Source: Nitrososphaerota archaeon
GTDB lineage: Archaea; Thermoproteota; Nitrososphaeria; Nitrososphaerales; UBA183
Reading direction: 5' to 3'
DNA length: 5,291 nucleotides
NCBI GenBank assembly: GCA_029784825.1
Contig: JAFMAU010000106.1
Location: forward strand, 1-5,291
Shown: positions 1-5,291 of the stretch, piece after piece
Layout of the letters: each line of letters starts with the position of its first letter
How positions within the stretch are numbered: position 1 is the stretch's first letter
Position numbers and translations under genes: made by a program
Notes under the pieces: model-generated
Seen by the model: the letters and a program-made list of their open reading frames with translations, nothing else
What the model was told of the DNA's origin: nothing
The model's database searches: none

Positions 1-89
1 TCCGCCACGTTGTGCCAGCCATCCGTGCCCCAGTGGATCATCGCAGGTTGCGGCAGGCAGATCCGCAGGCGTTTGCCGCTCGGAATTCG
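1..89 (-). pseudogene. Possible glucoamylase-type (GH15-like) C-terminal fragment in a shifted frame
   Basis: Beyond the GAATTC at 83-88 the MFS/Ldh2 frame yields composition without any recognisable motif. The minus-strand frame with codons ending at base 3 reads IPSGKRLRICLPQPAMIHWG followed by TDGWHNVA. The pattern PxGKxLRI...PAxxHWxxDGW resembles the C-terminal beta-sandwich part of some prokaryotic glucan 1,4-alpha-glucosidases. This frame differs from that of the preceding Ldh2-like segment, which supports a second unrelated piece joined at or near base 89. Fewer than 30 residues are visible and they run off the window, so the family assignment is weak. The change of coding frame is directly visible. 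Confidence 0.3.
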
Positions 90-975
90 GCGCGTGCGAC
101 TCGATGCCCGCGAGATCGGCATCGACCAGGACTTCGGCGGCGATGACGGCGTCGACGTGGGGGATGCCGTAGCGTTCGAAGACGGCGCCGGTGAACTCGC
201 GGATCCGGAGAAGGGTCAGGTCGAGAAGAGGGGCGGCGTGGCGACGCTCGACCCGGGCGAACAGGAGGCCGCTTCCGGCGGATAGGACCACGAAGGCGGC
301 GACGATGGCAGACTCCCCGATCCCATAGGCTGCGAAAGTGAGCGCGAGCAACAGGAACGTGACGAAGCAGCCGAAGGTGACGAATCCGGGCCAGTCCATC
401 GTCGCGCTCTTCTCCGGGTCGATCTGCTCGTGCAGGCGCATGCGCGCCCAGAGCGTCCCGAAGATCCCCACCGGGATGTTCACGTAGAAGAGGTACCGCC
501 AGTCGAAGAACGCGAGGATGAGCCCGCTCAGGGTCAGCCCGAACATGGAGCCCGCCCTGAAGGCGACGGAGTTGATCCCCAGGGCGGTCCCGAGCTGACC
601 GTGGGGGAACGCGTCAGTGATTATCGCCGCGCTGTTCGAGAAGAGGGCCGCGGAGCCGAGCCCTTGGAAGATCCTGGCGGCGATGAAGATGTTGGGGGAG
701 GGGGAGAGGGAGGTGAAGAGGGAGCCGACCGTGAAGATCGCGAAGCCGATGTTGTAGACCTTCACCCTTCCGTACATGTCACTGATCCGCCCCAGGAACA
801 GGAGGGCGACTGTGCTGCCTATGATGTAGGCCTGCGTGAACCAGATGGCCTGCTCGGCGTCCGCGCCAAGCGAGGCTGCCACCGTGGGGAGCCCGATGAC
901 TACAATCCTGCTGTCTATCCCTGCCATCAGGACCCCGACCGTGGTGACTGTGAGGACCGTCCACTTGTACTGCAA
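1..975 (-). CDS. MFS transporter (DHA2-like exporter), N-terminal half, running into chimeric sequence at the left edge
   Basis: This is an inner-membrane proton-coupled exporter of the major facilitator superfamily, most like the 14-helix DHA2 (EmrB/QacA) drug exporters; its substrate cannot be told. Visible motifs are the first-helix signature IDSRIVVIGLPT (residues 20-31), the motif-A loop GRISDMYGRVK (62-72), RIFQGLGSA (101-109), and DWRYLFYVNIPVG (158-170) at the end of helix 6. More hydrophobic segments lie at about 198-217 and 223-240, followed by PLLDLTLLRIREFTG (249-263), typical of the central loop. From about residue 264 the MFS sequence stops and unrelated sequence follows in the same open frame to the window edge, with no stop codon. 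The expected remaining helices are absent. The start is TTG at 975: it is the first plausible start after an in-frame TAA about 60 bases upstream, and GGAG lies 8 bases before it. MFS identity is secure; the last 60 or so residues are not MFS. The gene diverges from the DUF255 gene. Confidence 0.85.
   Translation of the reverse strand, partial: MQYKWTVLTVTTVGVLMAGIDSRIVVIGLPTVAASLGADAEQAIWFTQAYIIGSTVALLFLGRISDMYGRVKVYNIGFAIFTVGSLFTSLSPSPNIFIAARIFQGLGSAALFSNSAAIITDAFPHGQLGTALGINSVAFRAGSMFGLTLSGLILAFFDWRYLFYVNIPVGIFGTLWARMRLHEQIDPEKSATMDWPGFVTFGCFVTFLLLALTFAAYGIGESAIVAAFVVLSAGSGLLFARVERRHAAPLLDLTLLRIREFTGAVFERYGIPHVDAVIAAEVLVDADLAGIESHAPNSERQTPADLPAATCDDPLGHGWLAQRGG
91..189 (-). pseudogene. Ldh2/AllD-family malate/L-lactate dehydrogenase N-terminal fragment, fused in frame to the MFS sequence
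   Basis: Read on the minus strand in the MFS frame, this stretch gives FERYGIPHVDAVIAAEVLVD followed by ADLAGIESH. That closely resembles the N-terminal helical region of the NAD(P)-dependent Ldh2/AllD/YlbC dehydrogenases (malate, sulfolactate, ureidoglycolate), whose usual pattern is G(V/I)P..DA...A..LV.ADLRG(I/V).SHG. Only about 30 residues are present: the family's first helix is missing upstream, and everything after the SH dipeptide is missing downstream. MFS proteins do not carry such a segment, so this is a gene fragment joined by recombination or, more likely, by assembly or amplification chimerism. The family match is from memory of the motif; no search was run. Confidence 0.55.
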
Positions 976-983
976 TTCGCGAT

Positions 984-987
984 CTCC
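984..987 (-). promoter_or_regulatory. Shine-Dalgarno GGAG deciding the TTG start of the MFS gene
   Basis: On the minus strand GGAG ends 8 bases before the TTG at 975. No in-frame ATG or GTG lies between the upstream in-frame TAA and this codon, and translation from the TTG begins MQYKWTVLTV, directly before the first MFS helix. Confidence 0.55.
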
Positions 988-1073
988 GAGGCCCTGTAGA
1001 CTGGGACCTGCCCCAATGAAGGCGTGTTAAGGATTGCTCGTCCGACAAAATTCAATTAGACCGGGACCCGCGC

Positions 1074-1081
1074 GGGAGGGG
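1074..1081 (+). promoter_or_regulatory. Shine-Dalgarno GGGAGGGG deciding the TTG start of the DUF255 gene
   Basis: This purine-rich run contains GGAGG at 1075-1079, only 4 bases before the TTG at 1084. An in-frame TAG at 1057-1059 excludes a longer N-terminus, and no ATG or GTG is available in between. The resulting protein start ([19 protein letters not shown]) matches where this family normally begins. Confidence 0.6.
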
Positions 1082-1083
1082 AA

Positions 1084-3099
1084 TTGGAGAAGACAAACCA
1101 CCTCTCACGTGAGAAGAGCCCTTACCTCCTGGAGCACGCCCTGAACCCCGTGGACTGGTTCCCCTGGGGGAGGGAGGCGCTCGCGAAGGCGAAGAACGAC
1201 AACAAGCCGATCTTCCTCAGCGTCGGATACTCGACGTGCCACTGGTGTCATCAAATGAGGAGGGAGTCGTTCGAAGACGCGAAGACTGCGGCTTTCATCA
1301 ACAGGCACTTCATCCCGATCAAGGTCGACAGGGAGGAGAGGCCCGAGGTCGACGCCTACTACATGGGCGCGGTCCAGGCGATGACCGGGGGCGGCGGATG
1401 GCCGCTGTCGGTGTTCCTCACCCCCGACCTCAAGCCCTTCTACGGCGGCACCTACTATCCCCCCGAGCCGAGATATGGGATGCCGAGCTTCATGCAGGTC
1501 CTGGAGTTCGTCGCTGGCCTGTGGAAGGACCGGCGCGAAGAGGTGAAGGCGAATTCGGAGCAGGTTCTGAAGTCGATTCGGCCGGACCCTGCGGCAGCCT
1601 CGGGTGCTCCTTCGAAGTCGGCGCTCGACGAGGGGTACGCGATGCTCCTGTCATCCTACGACGAAGCGAATGGAGGGTTCGGACGGGCCCCGAAGTTCCC
1701 GCTCCCCGGCACCCTCTCGTTCCTGCTGAGGTACTACCACCGGACGGGGAAGCAGCTGGCGCTTGGAGCCGTGCTCAAGACCCTGGACGGGGTGATGTCC
1801 GGAGGAATCCGGGACCATGTCGGAGGCGGGTTCCACAGGTATTCGACCGACAGGGTATGGCTGGTCCCCCACTTCGAGAAGATGCTGTACGACAACGCCC
1901 TTCTGGCGAGGGCCTATGCCGAGGCGTTCCAGATCACGCGAAACGAGGAGTACGCCCAGGTCGTCAGGGAGACCCTGGGCTGGGTCGTCGGAGAGATGAG
2001 AGACGTGGACGGAGGTTTCTACTCCGCCCAGGACGCTGACACGCAGCAGGGAGAAGGGGCCTACTACTCGTGGACCCCCGACGAACTGGAGTCTGTGCTG
2101 GGAAGGGACGACGCCGGGAGGTTCGGGCGGCTCTACGGCGTGACGAAGAACGGGAACTTCGAGGGGAGGTCACTGTTGCACCTCGAGCCGGGGACGCCCC
2201 TCGGTCCCCAGGACCGGAGGTGGGCTGCCAAGGACAGGGTGATGCTCTACGCCGAGAGGATAAAGCGGCCCCGGCCTGCGACTGACACGAAGATCATGAC
2301 GTCGTGGAACGGGCTTGCCATCTCTTCGCTCGCGTTCTGCGGGCTCGCACTCGGAGAGGGAGAGTACCAGAAGGAGGCAGGGGAGGCCGCCGACTTCGTC
2401 CTGAGGACGAACATGAAAGGAGGAAGGCTACTCAGAAGGTATGCAGGTGGAGAAGCGGGCCTGGATGGGACCCTCGAAGACTACGCATTCTTCGTCCGGG
2501 GCCTTCTGGACCTTTTCGAAGCGGACCCCGACCCAAGATGGCTTGAGGAAGCGAAGAGGCTGACAGATGCGATGGTCGAAGAGCTCGAAGACAAAGAACA
2601 CGGGGGCTTCTTTCTGGCGGCAGGAGCGGAGCCTGCGGCCGTAAAGGAGAGCTATGATGGGCCGGCGCCGTCGGGGAACTCGGTCGCGGCTGTGAACCTG
2701 ATCCGCCTGGCCGAGCTGACCGGAGACGGGCGGTACCGGAAGCTGGCACATGGGACGGTCGGATGCTTCGGGGGTGAACTGGAGAGGCAGCCTTCATCTC
2801 ACACCACGATGCTGGCTGCGGTGGACATGCTGCTGAACGGGACGAGGGAGGTGGTGATCACGGCGCCCGCGCCTGGAGACGCAGCCGCGATGAAGGGCGA
2901 GCTGTTCAGAGGGTACTTCCCTGAAATGGTGGTGCTCACCGCGACTGAGGAGACATACACGGCGCTCTCCAAGCAGAGCAGCCTCTTGGAAGGGAGGAGA
3001 CCGGGAAGAAAGGCGAGGGCATTCGTCTGCCGCAACTTTGCTTGCAAGCTCCCAGCAGACTCGCTGGAAGCGCTCAGAGAGCAGCTGAGCGGGGAGTAG
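1084..3099 (+). CDS. DUF255 / YyaL / SPATA20-family thioredoxin-domain protein
   Basis: A 671-residue cytoplasmic protein, close to the usual family length of about 680, with no signal peptide. The family (bacterial YyaL, human SPATA20) has no settled reaction; it pairs a thioredoxin-like domain with an (alpha/alpha)6 barrel of the glycosidase/epimerase type. The N-terminal domain (about 1-160) opens with [21 protein letters not shown] and carries the redox motif CHWCH with cysteines at 52 and 55, then ESFED (61-65), [11 protein letters not shown] (80-90) and [12 protein letters not shown] with the conserved Trp-Pro (106-107). The barrel carries [10 protein letters not shown] (197-206), [10 protein letters not shown] (261-270), a YSAQDAD stretch near 320, TSWNGL (406-411) and PSGNSV (529-534). 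The tail [10 protein letters not shown] (648-657) preserves the family's paired cysteines at 649 and 654. All hallmarks are present, so the gene looks intact. It starts at TTG. Residue 57 is Gln where Val is common after CHWCH. The small downstream gene follows after 29 bases but seems to have its own promoter. Confidence 0.93.
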   Translation: MEKTNHLSREKSPYLLEHALNPVDWFPWGREALAKAKNDNKPIFLSVGYSTCHWCHQMRRESFEDAKTAAFINRHFIPIKVDREERPEVDAYYMGAVQAMTGGGGWPLSVFLTPDLKPFYGGTYYPPEPRYGMPSFMQVLEFVAGLWKDRREEVKANSEQVLKSIRPDPAAASGAPSKSALDEGYAMLLSSYDEANGGFGRAPKFPLPGTLSFLLRYYHRTGKQLALGAVLKTLDGVMSGGIRDHVGGGFHRYSTDRVWLVPHFEKMLYDNALLARAYAEAFQITRNEEYAQVVRETLGWVVGEMRDVDGGFYSAQDADTQQGEGAYYSWTPDELESVLGRDDAGRFGRLYGVTKNGNFEGRSLLHLEPGTPLGPQDRRWAAKDRVMLYAERIKRPRPATDTKIMTSWNGLAISSLAFCGLALGEGEYQKEAGEAADFVLRTNMKGGRLLRRYAGGEAGLDGTLEDYAFFVRGLLDLFEADPDPRWLEEAKRLTDAMVEELEDKEHGGFFLAAGAEPAAVKESYDGPAPSGNSVAAVNLIRLAELTGDGRYRKLAHGTVGCFGGELERQPSSHTTMLAAVDMLLNGTREVVITAPAPGDAAAMKGELFRGYFPEMVVLTATEETYTALSKQSSLLEGRRPGRKARAFVCRNFACKLPADSLEALREQLSGE

Positions 3100-3100
3100 C

Positions 3101-3108
3101 GTTTTAAC
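3101..3108 (+). promoter_or_regulatory. TATA-like box for the small downstream gene
   Basis: GTTTTAAC is an isolated AT-rich block right after the DUF255 stop codon. Its centre lies about 25 bases before the ATG at 3129. That is the usual archaeal distance from TATA centre to transcription start, which predicts a leaderless or nearly leaderless mRNA. There is no good Shine-Dalgarno before that ATG, which agrees. The assignment depends on the organism being an archaeon. Confidence 0.5.
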
Positions 3109-3127
3109 GCCCCAGGTTGGCGGGGCG
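3108..3127 (+). repeat. GC-rich inverted repeat (6-bp stem, 8-base loop) between TATA-like box and ATG
   Basis: CGCCCC (3108-3113) pairs perfectly with GGGGCG (3122-3127) around an 8-base loop. It sits just after the TATA-like box and ends one base before the ATG at 3129. It could be a repressor-type operator in the promoter spacer, or could aid 3' end formation of the DUF255 mRNA. No T-run follows, so a classical terminator is unlikely. In GC-rich DNA a 6-bp stem may also be chance. Confidence 0.3.
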
Positions 3128-3128
3128 A

Positions 3129-3422
3129 ATGCCAATGGGAACCTGGGAGATACGGGCCATCTTCGGGAACGAGTACGCCATGGAGCAGGCGATGGCCGAG
3201 CTGAAGAAGCGCGGCGGGCTCGAGATGGAGGTCTTGGACAGGCGGAACCTTTCGGTCAGGCTCCAGAAGAGAGACCGCGACACCGAGGCGATGGTCAAGC
3301 GGGCCGTTGAAATGCACCACGGCTTCGCGGAGCACGAGGGTCCGCTGGGCGAGTACGACCGCGAGCGCGGCCGAGAGAAGGCAGAGAAGCTCAAGAAGGA
3401 AGAGGAGAAACGAAGGCGCTAG
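3129..3422 (+). CDS. Small protein of unknown function, 97 residues, with a charged C-terminal tail
   Basis: I do not recognise a named family. The first 65 residues look like a compact beta-alpha-beta-beta-alpha fold: strand TWEIRAIF (5-12), an amphipathic helix from 15 to 28 (EYAMEQAMAELKKR), strands at 31-36 and 40-46 (NLSVRLQ), and a helix from 50 to 63 ending in MHHGF (62-66). From residue 75 the tail is almost entirely Lys, Arg and Glu (from EYDRERGREK to the end, finishing KRRR), so it is probably a charged helix or a disordered, nucleic-acid-contacting tail. There is no signal peptide, membrane segment or metal-binding cysteine. ATG at 3129 is preferred over TTG at 3117 and ATG at 3135 because it lies about 25 bases after the TATA-like TTTTAA. 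The gene is convergent with the Usp gene, with 19 bases between the stop codons. Coding status is supported by the coherent fold pattern and codon use, not by homology. Confidence 0.65.
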   Translation: MPMGTWEIRAIFGNEYAMEQAMAELKKRGGLEMEVLDRRNLSVRLQKRDRDTEAMVKRAVEMHHGFAEHEGPLGEYDRERGREKAEKLKKEEEKRRR

Positions 3423-3441
3423 TGCGAACGGCGACCCCGGC

Positions 3442-4332
3442 CTAGGTGGAAGGGACTGTGACGATGACCACGCAGGGGGACTTCCTGACTATCTCGTATT
3501 CGTCCTTCGTCAGGAAGCTGTAGAAGCCGGTCTCCCGGTTGCTGAACATTACGAGTATGTCGATCTGTTTATCCTTGATGAACTGGGCGACGTCGCTCCC
3601 GACTTCGCGGACAGGGAGTATCTTCGGGTTGATGAACCGCCCGAGGGTCTTGATCGCGAGGCTCGTGAACGAAGAGAAGTCACGCTCCTCCTGCCTCAGC
3701 GGCATAGCCATCTCCACGGCGTCTAGAGGTATGGTCGGAGGGAGGGAGAAGATCTTGGCGGCCGTTATTTCCACGTCCGCGACCGAGGCAGAGGAAGTCA
3801 GGGCAGCGGCGATGATGAATGGGTCGGGGTGCTGCTCCTTCAGAATGGGAACGAGGATACGCTTCGGGTTCTTCGGAACTTCAACCCCCGCCTGCGGGGT
3901 CTCGACCAGCACGACGCGCGCCGGACAGGTCCGGCCGACGTGATCTGACACCCGGCCGAATAGTTCGCGGAAGAGGGGCTCGCGGTGAGCGCTCATGACC
4001 ACCGCCTGGGCCCCCTTCTCGGTCGCGGTCTGGACGAGAGCCCTGGCGACCTCCTCGACCCCCGGAGGTTGGTGGGAGGGGCGCACTTCGACGAATTCAT
4101 ACTTGACTGCGAGCGAGTGGGCGAGGCTTTCTATGTCAGCCTTCAGCTTCTTCTCGAACGCGTGGTCTTCCGCGCCCTCCAGCACGTGGGTGACGAACAC
4201 CTTTGAGCCGGAGTATTCCGCGATGTAGAAGGCGATGTAGACTGCGTTCCACTCTCTTGGTTGGTAGGCCAGAGGGAGAATGACGGGGGCGTCGCTCCAC
4301 GACCACTCGACATCCGCCTCCCTGTCAGGCAT
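3442..4332 (-). CDS. Tandem universal stress protein (two UspA-like domains)
   Basis: A 296-residue soluble protein with two Usp-like alpha/beta domains. Domain 1 (about 14-145) starts with strand APVILPLAY, has VFVTHVLEG (45-53) as the second strand, and ends with AVVMSAHREPLFRELFGRVS (110-129), then CPARVVLVE (136-144). Domain 2 (about 156-294) starts with PKRILVPIL (156-164) and ends with IDILVMFSNRE (257-267) and SPCVVIVTVP (285-294). The ATP-binding G-2x-G-9x-G(S/T) signature is not intact: domain 1 keeps only the FGRVS part and domain 2 has no glycine-rich loop, so classical nucleotide binding is doubtful, especially in domain 2. The ATG at 4332 lies inside the 3' end of the permease gene (8-base overlap, different frame), with GAGAGG 11 bases upstream. 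Translational coupling and a role as soluble partner or regulator of the permease are therefore likely. Archaea and bacteria often attach Usp domains to APC permeases, either fused or adjacent. Confidence 0.85.
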   Translation of the reverse strand: MPDREADVEWSWSDAPVILPLAYQPREWNAVYIAFYIAEYSGSKVFVTHVLEGAEDHAFEKKLKADIESLAHSLAVKYEFVEVRPSHQPPGVEEVARALVQTATEKGAQAVVMSAHREPLFRELFGRVSDHVGRTCPARVVLVETPQAGVEVPKNPKRILVPILKEQHPDPFIIAAALTSSASVADVEITAAKIFSLPPTIPLDAVEMAMPLRQEERDFSSFTSLAIKTLGRFINPKILPVREVGSDVAQFIKDKQIDILVMFSNRETGFYSFLTKDEYEIVRKSPCVVIVTVPST

Positions 4333-5291
4333 CAGGCTTTCTGCCTCTCTTCCATCTCTGATAGATAAGGTATCCAGCGATGCCTATGGCGAACCAGACG
4401 GCTCCGGCAACGCGGCCCCCAGGGCTGTTGAGCACAAGTATTAGCCAGATCATGGCTGTGAACGCGATCCCTATGAAAGGAATCACCGAGACCTGGTAGG
4501 GCTTCCCCCCACGGTGTACGGTTATGTTGAGAGGCATCTTCCATCCCCCGTTCGTGGGCTCCTTCAGCCTGAGGACGATCGCAGCCGCGTTTACGTAGAA
4601 GTAGGCGATCAGGGCCCCGAAGTTGTAGACTGACGCGACGAGGGGGATGATTTCGAAGGTCGAAAGCTCTACGCCGGCCGCGAGCAGCAGGCTCGCAGCG
4701 GCGGTGAAGATCAGAAGGGTAAGATACGGTGTCCTGAACCGCCTGCTTATCCTGTTGAACTCCTTCGGAAGCAGCCCCAAGCGGCTCATCGAAAAGGTGA
4801 CCCTGGAGACGCCGATCACGCCGGTGTTTGTCGAGACGTAACAGACGAGAGTCCCCATGACTCCGACCCAGATGGCGAAGTATGGGCCGATCACCGGGAT
4901 GAAGCTGGCCAGGGTGTGCGCGGGCGAGGACGGGTCCTGCGAGACGGGTGTCGGCGCCAGCGTGACTGCCAGTATGGAGAAGGTGATGGCGACGGACACC
5001 ACGGCGACGATTGCCCCCTTGGTAGCCCTGGGGATCACCCTTGCCGGGTTCTTCGTCTCTTCCGCTGCCTGTGAGATTGACTCGATCCCGATGTAGGAAA
5101 CGGTCGCCAGCGAAAGGGCTGTGACCAGCGTAGAGTAATTCGCGCCAGGAATCCCGAGGTTCCCTGTCGAAAGGGCGGCGGGGATGCCCGAGAGCCACCC
5201 TGCGAGGGCGCCGGACGCTATGACAGAGGGGAGCCCGAACACGATGAAGACCGCGACTGTGACGAGGTCGACGGCGACTATCACTTCGTTC
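4325..5291 (-). CDS. APC-superfamily amino-acid permease, 5' end cut by the window edge
   Basis: This is the C-terminal two-thirds or so of an amino acid/polyamine/organocation permease in the cytoplasmic membrane. About 322 residues are visible and the frame is open to the right edge. The GTG at 5284 is an internal valine, not a start, because coding sequence continues upstream of it. The family hallmark is SYIGIESISQAAEETKNP followed by ARVIPRA (about 5025-5100), the helix 6-7 region of the AA_permease_2 type. A second hallmark is GVIGVSRVTFSMSRLGLLPK (about 4770-4830), the conserved segment ending helix 8. Roughly eight hydrophobic helices can be counted, ending with AVWFAIGIAGYLIYQ and the basic tail RWKRGRKPDA, which should be cytoplasmic. 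The substrate cannot be fixed from this part; a cationic or broad-range amino acid is a guess. It overlaps the Usp gene by 8 bases and is presumably co-transcribed with it. Confidence 0.88.
   Translation of the reverse strand, partial: NEVIVAVDLVTVAVFIVFGLPSVIASGALAGWLSGIPAALSTGNLGIPGANYSTLVTALSLATVSYIGIESISQAAEETKNPARVIPRATKGAIVAVVSVAITFSILAVTLAPTPVSQDPSSPAHTLASFIPVIGPYFAIWVGVMGTLVCYVSTNTGVIGVSRVTFSMSRLGLLPKEFNRISRRFRTPYLTLLIFTAAASLLLAAGVELSTFEIIPLVASVYNFGALIAYFYVNAAAIVLRLKEPTNGGWKMPLNITVHRGGKPYQVSVIPFIGIAFTAMIWLILVLNSPGGRVAGAVWFAIGIAGYLIYQRWKRGRKPDA
4344..4349 (-). promoter_or_regulatory. Weak Shine-Dalgarno GAGAGG inside the permease 3' end, for the Usp gene
   Basis: On the minus strand GAGAGG lies 11 bases before the Usp ATG, within the last permease codons. 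The spacing is somewhat long, so termination-reinitiation at the 8-base overlap (permease TGA at 4327-4325, Usp ATG at 4332-4330) may contribute more to Usp translation than this site does. Confidence 0.35.

Larger units (their letters stand above)
976..1083. promoter_or_regulatory. Divergent intergenic region, likely promoters for the MFS and DUF255 genes
   Basis: These 108 bases separate two divergently transcribed genes, so both promoters probably lie here. The clearest AT-rich island in a GC-rich setting is AAAATTCAATTAGA (about 1047-1060). It could serve as a TATA-like element in either direction. TTAA at about 1027-1030 is a second candidate for the minus-strand gene. No exact archaeal TATA consensus and no convincing operator palindrome was seen, so element positions are tentative. 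A divergent exporter promoter is a common place for local regulation, but no regulator gene is in view. Confidence 0.4.

Noticed and set aside
178..480. Arginine codon shift in the MFS gene from mostly AGG (first 160 residues) to only CGN (residues 178 onwards), suggesting another chimeric join
   Set aside because: Only 15 arginines were counted, and the Usp and small-protein genes also mix AGG and CGN. The protein motifs read continuously as MFS to residue 263.
430..999. A 189-residue plus-strand open frame rich in Glu, Pro, Gly and Asp
   Set aside because: It is exactly antisense to the MFS coding frame, whose translation shows clear family motifs. The composition is what the antisense of GC-rich membrane-protein codons gives.
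779..1048. A short minus-strand ORF starting at ATG 1048 across the divergent region
   Set aside because: It is in a different frame from the MFS gene, rich in Arg, His and Ser with no motif, and overlaps the real gene's N-terminus.
2428..2797. Minus-strand open frames inside the DUF255 gene
   Set aside because: They are shadows of a well-supported gene, with Arg/Ser/Pro-rich composition and no recognisable motif.
3423..3441. Possible bidirectional terminator between the convergent small-protein and Usp genes
   Set aside because: The 19-base gap has no stable stem and no T-run on either strand.
5282..5284. GTG at 5284 as the start of the permease
   Set aside because: The frame stays open to the window edge, and an APC permease should have about five more helices upstream. 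This codon is an internal valine.

Overview
The window is a GC-rich stretch, roughly 60% G+C by eye, that looks archaeal. The reasons are heavy use of AGG for arginine, a TATA-like TTTTAA box placed for a leaderless start, Shine-Dalgarno-led TTG starts, and the mix of gene families. I cannot assign a phylum. A soil or sediment archaeon related to Thaumarchaeota, Bathyarchaeia or Thermoplasmata would fit, but that is inference. It is probably metagenome-derived, because the left edge looks chimeric.

Layout from left to right. Bases 1-975 (minus strand) carry the N-terminal half of a DHA2-type major facilitator superfamily (MFS) drug/metabolite exporter, which becomes chimeric near base 190. 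Its frame then runs into about 30 residues resembling the N-terminus of an Ldh2/AllD-family malate/lactate dehydrogenase. At an EcoRI-like GAATTC (83-88) the sequence changes again, to something that in another frame resembles the C-terminal end of a glucoamylase-type protein. A 108-base divergent intergenic region (976-1083) separates this from a complete DUF255/YyaL/SPATA20-family protein (1084-3099, plus): a thioredoxin-like domain with a CHWCH motif followed by an (alpha/alpha)6-barrel domain. A TTTTAA box and a GC-rich hairpin follow, then a small 97-residue basic/acidic protein of unknown function (3129-3422, plus).

The right side is on the minus strand and converges on the small gene with a 19-base gap. 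An APC-superfamily amino-acid permease, cut by the right edge (4325 to beyond 5291), overlaps by 8 bases the start of a two-domain universal stress protein (3442-4332). The permease and Usp protein form a coupled unit in which the Usp protein is a plausible soluble regulatory partner of the transporter. The other genes have no evident shared pathway.

I found no tRNA, rRNA, CRISPR array, insertion sequence or clear new defence or mobile system. The most unusual signals are the double chimeric junction at the left edge and the small unknown protein with its leaderless promoter and spacer hairpin.
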